DNA of 64,000 nt from NCBI RefSeq assembly GCF_025813715.1, contig NZ_CP107532.1:3240001-3304000 (forward strand). Reading direction: 5' to 3'. The DNA is from Methylobacterium sp. FF17. GTDB taxonomy: Bacteria; Pseudomonadota; Alphaproteobacteria; Rhizobiales; Beijerinckiaceae. Position 1 is the stretch's first letter. Each line of letters begins with the position of its first letter. Below are positions 48,553 through 55,826 of the stretch, in pieces. The translations under genes were made by a program, and so were the position numbers. A model generated the notes under the pieces. It saw only the letters and a program-made list of their open reading frames with translations, did no database searches and was not told the DNA's origin.

Positions 48553-48629
48553 TGGCGCACCCGACACGATTCGAACGTGTGACCTTTGCCTTCGGAGGGC
48601 AACGCTCTATCCAGCTGAGCTACGGGTGC
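48553..48629 (-). tRNA. tRNA-Arg (anticodon CCG)
   Basis: On the minus strand a 77-base gene folds into a full cloverleaf. Acceptor GCACCCG pairs with CGGGTGC, the D-arm contains AGCTCAGCTGGATAGAGC, the anticodon stem TTGCC/GGCAA encloses loop CTCCGAA with anticodon CCG, and the T-arm has GTTCGAATC. CCA is encoded at 48553-48555. It reads CGG arginine codons. Next to the transposase relic it may mark an old integration site. Confidence 0.95.
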
Positions 48630-49367
48630 TGACCGCGACGCTGTGTTAGCCCATGCGGAGGCCTTTCGCAACGGGGCAGTGGACGCCGACCCGTCAGGTC
48701 GGCGCGGGATCAGGCTGAACGTGCGGACGAGCCTGAACCGGAAGTGTCTGGGATGAAGCGGGTTCGACGAACCATGGCCTATGGCTAACGGGAAGCGGGC
48801 CAGAGAGTGGTCGGTGAACTCTCTGGCCGCCCCGATCGCATCGTGAGGCGGGCACCTCACGAACCGCTGCGATCGTTTCAGTTCGCCATGCGCTCGCGCC
48901 CTCGTCAATGAGACCCTTGGGAGTAGATCGAACGTCCCGTTGGATCGCGAAGCGGCAGCCGTTCGAAGGGCATCGGGGTCGATGCCGTGTCCCCGGAATG
49001 GGGCATCGGCATCGATCGAGGCGGACTCAGGCATTCGATGGGTCGCACACGGTCGCGCCGCTTCCACAGGGATCACCGCTCCCGATCGTCCTGTCGCATC
49101 CGGCGCGGTGCCCCCTTCCGCCCGGAAAGGCGATTTTCCGGGTCCGCCAATGCTGCTAAGGGCGACCGAGGGACGCTCTCGTCGCCGGCTCTCGCGAACC
49201 CGTTGCCTCCGGCGGTGGCGGGGAAGGCGTGAACGGGACGATCGGTCGGGTCGGTGCGGCAGGATGATGATTGACGTTATTCTGCGACGGCAAGAGGTTC
49301 GGCGCCTGCGAAGTCCTAGGGAGCGCGGATCCCCCGCAGGAGAGTTGGCCGGGATCATGCGTCGACA
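48630..49367. other. Gap of 0.74 kb with strong hairpins
   Basis: No gene is supported. Two consecutive inverted repeats stand out: a perfect 10-base stem at 48799-48808 with 48820-48829, and a longer one at 48834-48849 with 48856-48876, which has a five-base bulge. They may be part of a structured RNA or a terminator pair. The remainder is featureless GC-rich sequence. Confidence 0.45.
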
Positions 49368-50444
49368 ATGATCTGTTCCCAGAGAAGTGACGGTCTCGGA
49401 ACACGCATCCTGTCGGCCGTCTATGCACAGTTGCTCTCACGGCACATCGACGTGCCGTTGCGCGTGTTCTGGACACCCCTCGGATGGCCCGACCCGCCGC
49501 ACAGTCCTGTGCTGATGCATCCGCGATACGTCCTTGAGCTCTTCGCCAGCCTGCATCTGTTCAAGGACGCAACGAAGGGCCCGTACGCCGACATCGTCAT
49601 CCATGAGGAACCGGTGACGACGGGCCTATTCAGCGTGTTCCACAACAAGGACGAGTTGTTCGATCTGTCCGAGAGCGAGGTCGCACAGATCGCGCGGATG
49701 GGGAACGGGATCAACTACGACTTCCCGATACCATTGTTTCAGTTCATGGCCGAGACGACAGATCTCAAGGCAAAGGTCGCGCATGTCGCTGCGCAGATCA
49801 ACTGGAACCCTACCATTCTTGAGGCTTTGGCCGCGTTGGATCGGCGGTCGCCCCTATCCCATTGCATCTCAGTGCATGTCAGGCGAGGCGACATCCTGGA
49901 CATGCTCCTGCATTCGAACCTGGACATCCTCGCCGATGGGCTGATGATCCAGATTCTTCAGCGGTTCATGCCCCTTCGGGGGTACTTCCATGCGGTCGAT
50001 CAGCATCGCAGCGGCAGCATCATCGTCTGCACCGAGGACCAAAGCGTCGTGGCACAGTTCCGCGGCCGGTACGGGACCGAACGCATCGTGTCCTGCTCCG
50101 ACCTGCCGTTGAGCGAAAACCAGCGTGCTGCGATGGATCTTCTCCTGCTGTCGCGATCGCAGCGGATCATCGCGCCGGTCGTCAGCTTCTTCTCGCAATG
50201 CGCCGCATCGATCGGAAACGTCCGCCTGGAGAATACGGCCTGGCATCTCGAAGAAACGACGGACGAGATCCGACAGCTTCTCGAGGAGACTGGTTGCGAC
50301 CGTACGAAGCCGGTCATCGCCATCATGTATTCCGCGGCCTACCTCATCGCATTGCGCAACCATCTCGGTTCGGCGGAACGCTTCAAGACGCTCGGCCTGG
50401 ACCTCGACCCCGAGACGTTCCATCGGGTTACGGCAAACAGCTGA
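49368..50444 (+). CDS. Putative fucosyltransferase-like glycosyltransferase
   Basis: A 358-residue protein of uncertain family. The N-terminus has SDGLGTRILSAVYAQLLS, resembling the GLG-R-L/M-x-x-L-N sugar-nucleotide start of GT11/GT23-type enzymes. Residues 170-175 carry HVRRGD, the hallmark H-x-R-R-G-D of GDP-fucose transferases such as NodZ and FUT8, where the arginines bind the GDP diphosphate. The tail is less informative (AYLIALRNHLGSAERF). A NodZ/FUT8-like fold with GDP-sugar use is the best guess. The neighbouring genes do not belong to a polysaccharide locus. No signal peptide. Confidence 0.5.
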   Translation: MICSQRSDGLGTRILSAVYAQLLSRHIDVPLRVFWTPLGWPDPPHSPVLMHPRYVLELFASLHLFKDATKGPYADIVIHEEPVTTGLFSVFHNKDELFDLSESEVAQIARMGNGINYDFPIPLFQFMAETTDLKAKVAHVAAQINWNPTILEALAALDRRSPLSHCISVHVRRGDILDMLLHSNLDILADGLMIQILQRFMPLRGYFHAVDQHRSGSIIVCTEDQSVVAQFRGRYGTERIVSCSDLPLSENQRAAMDLLLLSRSQRIIAPVVSFFSQCAASIGNVRLENTAWHLEETTDEIRQLLEETGCDRTKPVIAIMYSAAYLIALRNHLGSAERFKTLGLDLDPETFHRVTANS

Positions 50445-50533
50445 ACACTGGTCGGCCGGTCTGGGCCATGTCCAGGCGCGTTTCCGGCCCTAAGTGACCA
50501 ACGACATCCACCTTCGCTGGAGCTCATGCCTCG

Positions 50534-51463
50534 ATGACACCGACGCGACGCGCCTTCATCGCCGGGACCAGCCTCCTACCCCTCTCAGTACCGTTCCTCG
50601 AATGGGGCGCATCGCCCGCCCGCGCCGAGGCTGCGAGCCTGCTCCGGCGCCCCATCCCGTCATCCGGTGAAACCCTCCCCGTGATCGGGATCGGCACCTC
50701 CCGGCGCTACGAGGTCGAGCCGAGTGCCGCGGCGGTGGCGCCCCTGCGTGAGGCCGTACAGCGCTTCGTGGCGCTCGGCGGAACGGTCATCGATACCGCG
50801 CCGAGCTACGGCACCGCCGAGGACGTACTCGGCCTGATCCTCAATCAGGACGGACTGCGCGAGAAGGTGTTCCTTTGCAGCAAGGTCGGGACACCCGGCC
50901 GCGAAGGCGGGGCCGCGGAGATCGCACGCTCGTTCAAGCGCCTGAACACGCCGATGATCGATCTGGTCGCGGTCCACAACCTGATCGACCCGACCGCCAA
51001 CCTCGCCACGCTCCGCGACCTGAAGGCAGAGAAGAAGATCCGCTACCTCGGCGTCACGGTCTGGCGCGACAGCCAGTTCGCCGATCTCGAAGCCCTGATG
51101 CGTCGTGAACCCCTGGATTTCATCCAGGTGAACTATGCCCTCGACGACCGCGCCGCCGCGACGCGCATCCTGCCGCTCGCCGCCGAGCGCGGCATGGCCG
51201 TGATGGTGAATGTGCCCTTCGGACGCGACCGCCTGTTCAAGGCCGTCCAGGGCCGGGAGCTTCCGCCCTGGACCGCGGAGTTCGATTGCGCCTCCTGGCC
51301 CCAATTCTTCCTGAAGTACGTTCTTGCGCACGAGGCGGTGACCTGCCCCATTCCCGGCATGGCCAAGGCCGCCTATGTCGAGGACAACCTGGGCGCCGCG
51401 CGGGGGCGGATGCCCGACGCGGGTCAACGCGCCCGGATGGAGGCTTTCGTCGATGCGCTCTGA
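50534..51463 (+). CDS. Tat-exported aldo/keto reductase
   Basis: A 309-residue aldo/keto reductase with a twin-arginine signal, TRRAFIAGTSLLPLSVPFL, and cleavage near ARAEA. The catalytic tetrad is recognisable: Asp and Tyr in VIDTAPSYGTAED, Lys in LCSKVG and His in LVAVHNLID. Length is typical. The last 11 bases overlap the next gene. A periplasmic member of this NAD(P)H-dependent family is unusual; the cofactor could be bound before export. It is similar in design to the enzyme behind larB but clearly not a copy. Confidence 0.8.
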   Translation: MTPTRRAFIAGTSLLPLSVPFLEWGASPARAEAASLLRRPIPSSGETLPVIGIGTSRRYEVEPSAAAVAPLREAVQRFVALGGTVIDTAPSYGTAEDVLGLILNQDGLREKVFLCSKVGTPGREGGAAEIARSFKRLNTPMIDLVAVHNLIDPTANLATLRDLKAEKKIRYLGVTVWRDSQFADLEALMRREPLDFIQVNYALDDRAAATRILPLAAERGMAVMVNVPFGRDRLFKAVQGRELPPWTAEFDCASWPQFFLKYVLAHEAVTCPIPGMAKAAYVEDNLGAARGRMPDAGQRARMEAFVDAL

Positions 51464-52169
51464 TCTCCTCTCGCGCCGCGCGCTCCTGGCGGCGACCGCC
51501 GCAGCAATCCTCATCCATCCCGCACGAGCCGAGACGCGGCCCATGCGCATTGGCATCATCGGTGCCGGCAACATCGGCGGTACGCTGGGCGGCCTCTGGG
51601 TCAAGGCGGGACACGAGGTGATGCTCTCGTCACGCCACCCCGAGGATCTCAAGGGGCTGGTCGACGGCCTCGGGCCGAAGGCACGCGCCGGGACGCCGAG
51701 CGAGGCGATCGCCTTTGGCGACGTCCTCCTCATCGCCGTCCCCTACAAGGCTTACCCACAACTCGCGCAGGATTACGCCAACGCCTGGAAGGGCAAGGTC
51801 GTCATCGACGCCGGGAACGCCACCCAGGCCCGCGACGGCGATGTCTACGGAGAGGTTCTGGCGAATGGGATCGCGGCGGTGTCCGCGAAGTACCTCGCCG
51901 GCGCCCGGGTGGTGCGGGCTTTCAATGCGGCGAACTACAAGCTCTTTGCCAGGAACGCCCATCGCGAGGGCGGCCGGATGGCCATTCCCATCGCGGGCGA
52001 CGATGCCGATGCCTTGGCGAGCGCCGGTCAGCTCGTACGCGATGCCGGCTTCGATCCGGTGACGGTCGGTCCCCTCGCCAAGTCGGAGAGCTTCGCGATG
52101 GGGTCTCCGGGCTTTGGCCTCGACCTCACCGCGCCGGAGCTCAGTGCACGCCTCGGTGTCGCCCGTTGA
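51453..52169 (+). CDS. Tat-exported NADP-binding (F420-reductase-like) protein
   Basis: A 238-residue protein. A twin-arginine-type signal opens it (MRSDLLSRRALLAATAAAILI, cleavage near ARAET), followed by a Rossmann fold of the NADP-dependent F420-oxidoreductase family: MRIGIIGAGNIGGTLGGLW, then SSRHPEDLKGLVDGLG, where the SSR is the NADP phosphate site, and VIDAGNATQARDG. In the family the partner is F420 or a metalloreductase-like STEAP substrate. The start at 51453 keeps the Tat motif. It overlaps the aldo/keto reductase by 11 bases and the transporter by 4. Confidence 0.75.
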   Translation: MRSDLLSRRALLAATAAAILIHPARAETRPMRIGIIGAGNIGGTLGGLWVKAGHEVMLSSRHPEDLKGLVDGLGPKARAGTPSEAIAFGDVLLIAVPYKAYPQLAQDYANAWKGKVVIDAGNATQARDGDVYGEVLANGIAAVSAKYLAGARVVRAFNAANYKLFARNAHREGGRMAIPIAGDDADALASAGQLVRDAGFDPVTVGPLAKSESFAMGSPGFGLDLTAPELSARLGVAR

Positions 52170-53515
52170 ACGCCAACGCCAGAGCACGTTCGTCCGGGTG
52201 GTTCGCCCGCCTCGTCGACGTCCGGCCCGGGGAGGCACCGGCGCTGGCGTGGTCGTGGGCCTACATCTTCTCGATTCTCGCCGCTTACTACGTGCTGCGG
52301 CCGATCCGCGACCAGATGGGCGTCGCGGGCGGCATCGAGAACCTGCCCTGGCTCTTCACCGGCACGCTCGTGGGGATGCTGGCCCTGAACGTGCCCTTCG
52401 GGTGGCTCGTCAAGACGCTGCCCCGGGCCCGGTTCGTCCCGCTGACCTACCGCTTCTTCGCCGCCAACATCCTGCTGTTTGCGGGCGCCCTTTACCTCGC
52501 GGGGCCGGACGGCGACGTCTGGATCGGGCGCGCCTTCTTCATCTGGCTGTCGATCTTCAACCTGTTCGTGGTCTCGGTCTTCTGGGCCACCATCGTGGAC
52601 GTGTTCTCCGCCGATCAGGGCAAGCGCCTGTTCGGCTTCATCGCGGCGGGCGCGACCCTCGGCGCCATCGCCGGCTCGGCCACGACGGCGATCCTGGCGC
52701 GGGACGTGCCGACCTGGGCGCTCCTGCTCGGCGCGGCCCTGCTCCTCGAGGTGGCGGTGTTCAGCATGCGCGGCCTCGCGCGCCTGTCCGATCGGCTGAA
52801 CCAGGCGCCGGTCGCGGGCGAGGCCGCATCCTCCGAGGCCATCGGTGGCAGCGCCATCGCAGGCATCACCCGGACGTTCCGGTCGCCCTACCTCCTCAAT
52901 ATCGGCCTGTTCCTGCTGCTGTTCTCGGTGACATCGACGTTCCTGTATTTCGAGCAGGCCGGCATCGCCAAGCGCAGCTTCCCCGATCGCGGCGCGCAGA
53001 CGGCGTTCTTTGCGAGCGTCGACCTCCTCGTGAACCTGCTGACGCTCGGGATCCAGTTCTTCCTCACCGGCCGGATCGTTCGGCGCATCGGCGTCGGGCC
53101 GGCCCTGGCGCTGCTGCCGGCCGCCAGCGTCCTCGGCTTCGCGGCGCTTGCCGTCTCGCCCACCATCACCGCCATCGTGGTCTTTCAGGTTCTGCGCCGG
53201 GCGGGCAACTTCGCCATCGCGCGACCGATCCGCGAAGTGCTGTTCACCGTGGTCCCGCGGGAGGATCGCTACAAGGCCAAGAACTTCATCGACACCGTGG
53301 TCTATCGCGCGGGCGATCAGGTCGGGGCCTGGTCGTTTGCCGGCATCGCGGCCCTTGGCCTCGGCTCGACGGCGGTGGCCATCACCGCCGTTCCGCTTTC
53401 CGTCGTCTGGCTTCTGAACAGCCTCTGGCTCGGTCGCCGGCAGGAGGAGCGTGAGGCACGGGGGGAGGGGACCGCTCCTGAGACCCGCGCCGCCGCTCCG
53501 CTCTCCCGCCCCTGA
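52166..53515 (+). CDS. NTP/NDP exchange transporter-like MFS protein
   Basis: A 449-residue membrane protein with about twelve helices and a TTG start in a TTGA overlap with the preceding gene. Segments such as AAYYVLRPIRDQMGVAGG, RFVPLTYRFFAANILLFAG and DVFSADQGKRLFGFIAAGATLG are characteristic of bacterial proteins annotated as NTP/NDP exchange transporters or Npt1-like MFS, relatives of ATP/ADP translocases. Whether this member moves nucleotides is untested. The final 30 residues are charged and cytoplasmic. Confidence 0.75.
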   Translation: MNANARARSSGWFARLVDVRPGEAPALAWSWAYIFSILAAYYVLRPIRDQMGVAGGIENLPWLFTGTLVGMLALNVPFGWLVKTLPRARFVPLTYRFFAANILLFAGALYLAGPDGDVWIGRAFFIWLSIFNLFVVSVFWATIVDVFSADQGKRLFGFIAAGATLGAIAGSATTAILARDVPTWALLLGAALLLEVAVFSMRGLARLSDRLNQAPVAGEAASSEAIGGSAIAGITRTFRSPYLLNIGLFLLLFSVTSTFLYFEQAGIAKRSFPDRGAQTAFFASVDLLVNLLTLGIQFFLTGRIVRRIGVGPALALLPAASVLGFAALAVSPTITAIVVFQVLRRAGNFAIARPIREVLFTVVPREDRYKAKNFIDTVVYRAGDQVGAWSFAGIAALGLGSTAVAITAVPLSVVWLLNSLWLGRRQEEREARGEGTAPETRAAAPLSRP

Positions 53516-53623
53516 GTCTGCAAGGCCAAGTTTGCACGGCCCACCGGCGATGCTAACAGCGCCCGCTCCCCGGCCATTCGTATTCGGTTTCACCCAGGAC
53601 CGGGGACCAGGGTTTCCAGTTCC

Positions 53624-54913
53624 ATGAATGAGATCGTGACGCGGAAGGTCATGTGGCGGCTGCTGCCGTTCCTGATGCTCTGCTACTTCGCCGCTTTCCT
53701 CGACCGCGTGAATGTCGGTTTCGCGGCACTGACGATGAACCGTGACCTCGGCCTCTCGGCTGCGGTCTACGGCTTCGGCGCCGGCGTCTTCTTCCTCGGT
53801 TACTTTCTCTTCGAAGTGCCGAGCAACATCATCCTGGAGAAGGTCGGCGCACGGCGCTGGATCGCCCGGATCATGGTCACCTGGTCGATCGTTTCGGCCT
53901 CCACCGCCTTCGTGGTCGGGGAATGGTCGTTCTATCTCGTGCGCGTCCTCCTCGGCGTCGCCGAGGCCGGGTTCTTCCCCGGCATCATCCTCTACCTGAC
54001 CTACTGGTTCCCGTCGGAGCAGCGGGGCAAGGTCATCGGCGCCTTCATGGCTGCGATCCCGATCTCCTCCGTGGTCGGAGCGCCGCTCTCCGCCTGGATC
54101 ATGTCAGCCACGGACGGGGCCTACGGTCTCGCCGGGTGGCAATGGCTCTACCTGATCGAGGCGGCCCCGAGCTTCGTCCTCGGTGTCCTGGTGCTCCTCT
54201 ACCTGACCGACCGCCCAGCGGTGGCGAGCTGGCTCACGCCGGAGGAGCGCGCGTGGCTCGTCGCCCGCATCGAGCGCGACCGCAGCGAGACCGTCGCGGT
54301 CCAGAAGCTCAGCCTCGGCCAAGCCCTGCTCCACCCCCGGGTGATCGGTCTGGCGCTGGTCTATTTCGGTGTCAGCACGGGTCTCTATGGGATCGGCCTG
54401 TGGCTGCCGCAGATCGTGAAGAACTTCGGCCTCACCACCCTCCAGACCGGCTTCGTGACCGCCATCCCGTACCTCGTCTCGGTGGTGGGCATGATCCTAT
54501 GGACGCGCCATTCCGACCGGACCATGGAGCGGACCTGGCACGTGGCAATTCCCGCCATTGCGGGCGGCATCGCCCTCGGTGCAGCGGGCTACGCCGCGTC
54601 GCCGACCCTAGCCATGATCGCCTTGAGCCTGGCGGCCCTCGGCGTCTTCAGCGCCATGCCCACCTTCTGGACCCTGCCGACGGCCCTGCTCACGGGCAGC
54701 GCCGCCGCCGGGGGCATCGCGCTCATCAACTCGGTGGGCGGGCTCGGCGGCTTCGTCGGACCCTACGTCATCGGCTGGATCCGCGAATCCACGGGGCAAT
54801 TCAGCCTCGCTCTGCTGACGATCGCGGGCTTCATGGTCGCGGCTGGACTCCTGACCCTGATCCTCGGCCGTGCCGTGACTCCGGTGCGCAGCCCCGCCGC
54901 GCCGGTGCGGTAA
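53624..54913 (+). CDS. MFS anion:cation symporter family transporter
   Basis: A 429-residue twelve-helix MFS protein. It starts RKVMWRLLPFLMLCYFAAFLDRVNVGFAAL and has FLGYFLFEVPSNIILEKVGARRWIARIM and GVAEAGFFPGIILYLTYWFP, all standard for the anion:cation symporter (ACS) family that moves organic acids such as 4-hydroxyphenylacetate, tartrate or galactonate with protons. The gene lies 108 bases behind the nucleotide-type transporter. No neighbouring catabolic gene shows its substrate. Confidence 0.85.
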   Translation: MNEIVTRKVMWRLLPFLMLCYFAAFLDRVNVGFAALTMNRDLGLSAAVYGFGAGVFFLGYFLFEVPSNIILEKVGARRWIARIMVTWSIVSASTAFVVGEWSFYLVRVLLGVAEAGFFPGIILYLTYWFPSEQRGKVIGAFMAAIPISSVVGAPLSAWIMSATDGAYGLAGWQWLYLIEAAPSFVLGVLVLLYLTDRPAVASWLTPEERAWLVARIERDRSETVAVQKLSLGQALLHPRVIGLALVYFGVSTGLYGIGLWLPQIVKNFGLTTLQTGFVTAIPYLVSVVGMILWTRHSDRTMERTWHVAIPAIAGGIALGAAGYAASPTLAMIALSLAALGVFSAMPTFWTLPTALLTGSAAAGGIALINSVGGLGGFVGPYVIGWIRESTGQFSLALLTIAGFMVAAGLLTLILGRAVTPVRSPAAPVR

Positions 54914-55038
54914 GGCACGCGACGGTTCGCCTGCGCCATCGGCTCGCCCGGCGGCGTTGGACGGGCGGGTGGCTTCCCTCGCCGAAGGCGGCTCGACTTC
55001 CCATATCAGGTCGGTCCCCCGCCTGACCTGGAACCACC

Positions 55039-55767
55039 TTGCTCAAGATCGCCGCTCTCGCCTTCGTCCTCGTCTACCTCGCTCCCATCGCCATCTCCGC
55101 CGCTCTCTACTTCAGCCAGAATCATGCGGACTGGCGCTCCGCCGATCGGTCGAGCAGCGGCCTCCTGGCTTCCCCAGCGACGAACCCGGAGGCGATCGTG
55201 CGCATCTTTTCCGCGCGCACGGTAAGCTGGCGCGGAATTATCGCGACCCATAGCTGGATCGTGGTGAAGGATGCGGGGGCACGGGCCTACCAGCGCTTCG
55301 ACTACACCGCTTGGGGTCAGCCGATCTGGATCGACCGCTTCGTTCCGGATGGGCGCTGGTTCGGAAGCCTGCCTCAGACGGTCTTCGCGGCCAATGGCGC
55401 AGCCGCCGAGGCCATGATCCCCCGCATTCGAGAGACCATCCGGACGTACCGCTACGCTCGCCCGGGCGACTATACGGTCTGGCCCGGTCCGAACTCGAAC
55501 ACCTTCGTGGCAGCGGTGATGAGCGCGCTCCCGGAAATCCAGGCGACCCTTCCGGCAACCGCCATCGGCAAGGATTTCCCCTATGACGGTCGCTGGATCG
55601 GTCTGACTCCATCGCGCACCGGCATCCGGTTTAACCTCGGCGGCTATCTGGGTCTGACATTGGGCTGGGTGGAGGGGCTTGAGGTCAACGTTCTCGGCGC
55701 CGTCGCGGGTATCGATATCCGGCGCCCGGCGCTCAAGCTGCCCGCATTCGGCCGTCTGGGGCTCTGA
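55039..55767 (+). CDS. DUF3750 family membrane-anchored protein
   Basis: A 242-residue protein started at TTG (55039). An N-terminal helix (IAALAFVLVYLAPIAISAALYF) anchors it. The globular part has ARTVSWRGIIATHSWIVVKDAG and WPGPNSNTFVAAVMSALPE, a pattern that is standard for DUF3750. The SWR...HSWIV and PNSNTF motifs look like an active site, as in NlpC/P60-like or related hydrolases, but the function is unknown. Confidence 0.7.
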   Translation: MLKIAALAFVLVYLAPIAISAALYFSQNHADWRSADRSSSGLLASPATNPEAIVRIFSARTVSWRGIIATHSWIVVKDAGARAYQRFDYTAWGQPIWIDRFVPDGRWFGSLPQTVFAANGAAAEAMIPRIRETIRTYRYARPGDYTVWPGPNSNTFVAAVMSALPEIQATLPATAIGKDFPYDGRWIGLTPSRTGIRFNLGGYLGLTLGWVEGLEVNVLGAVAGIDIRRPALKLPAFGRLGL

Positions 55768-55784
55768 CCGGGATTCATGAGGAA

Positions 55785-55812
55785 CCCCCGCCGGGTCGAA
55801 CCCGGCGAGGGG
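55785..55812. terminator. Bidirectional terminator
   Basis: Between two convergent stop codons there is a GC-rich hairpin, CGCCGGGT (55789-55796) with ACCCGGCG (55800-55807), extended by CCCC/GGGG with a single bulged base. There is no long T run. It probably separates DUF3750 and paoC transcription. Confidence 0.55.
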
Positions 55813-55826
55813 CATGGGTCCGCGAT

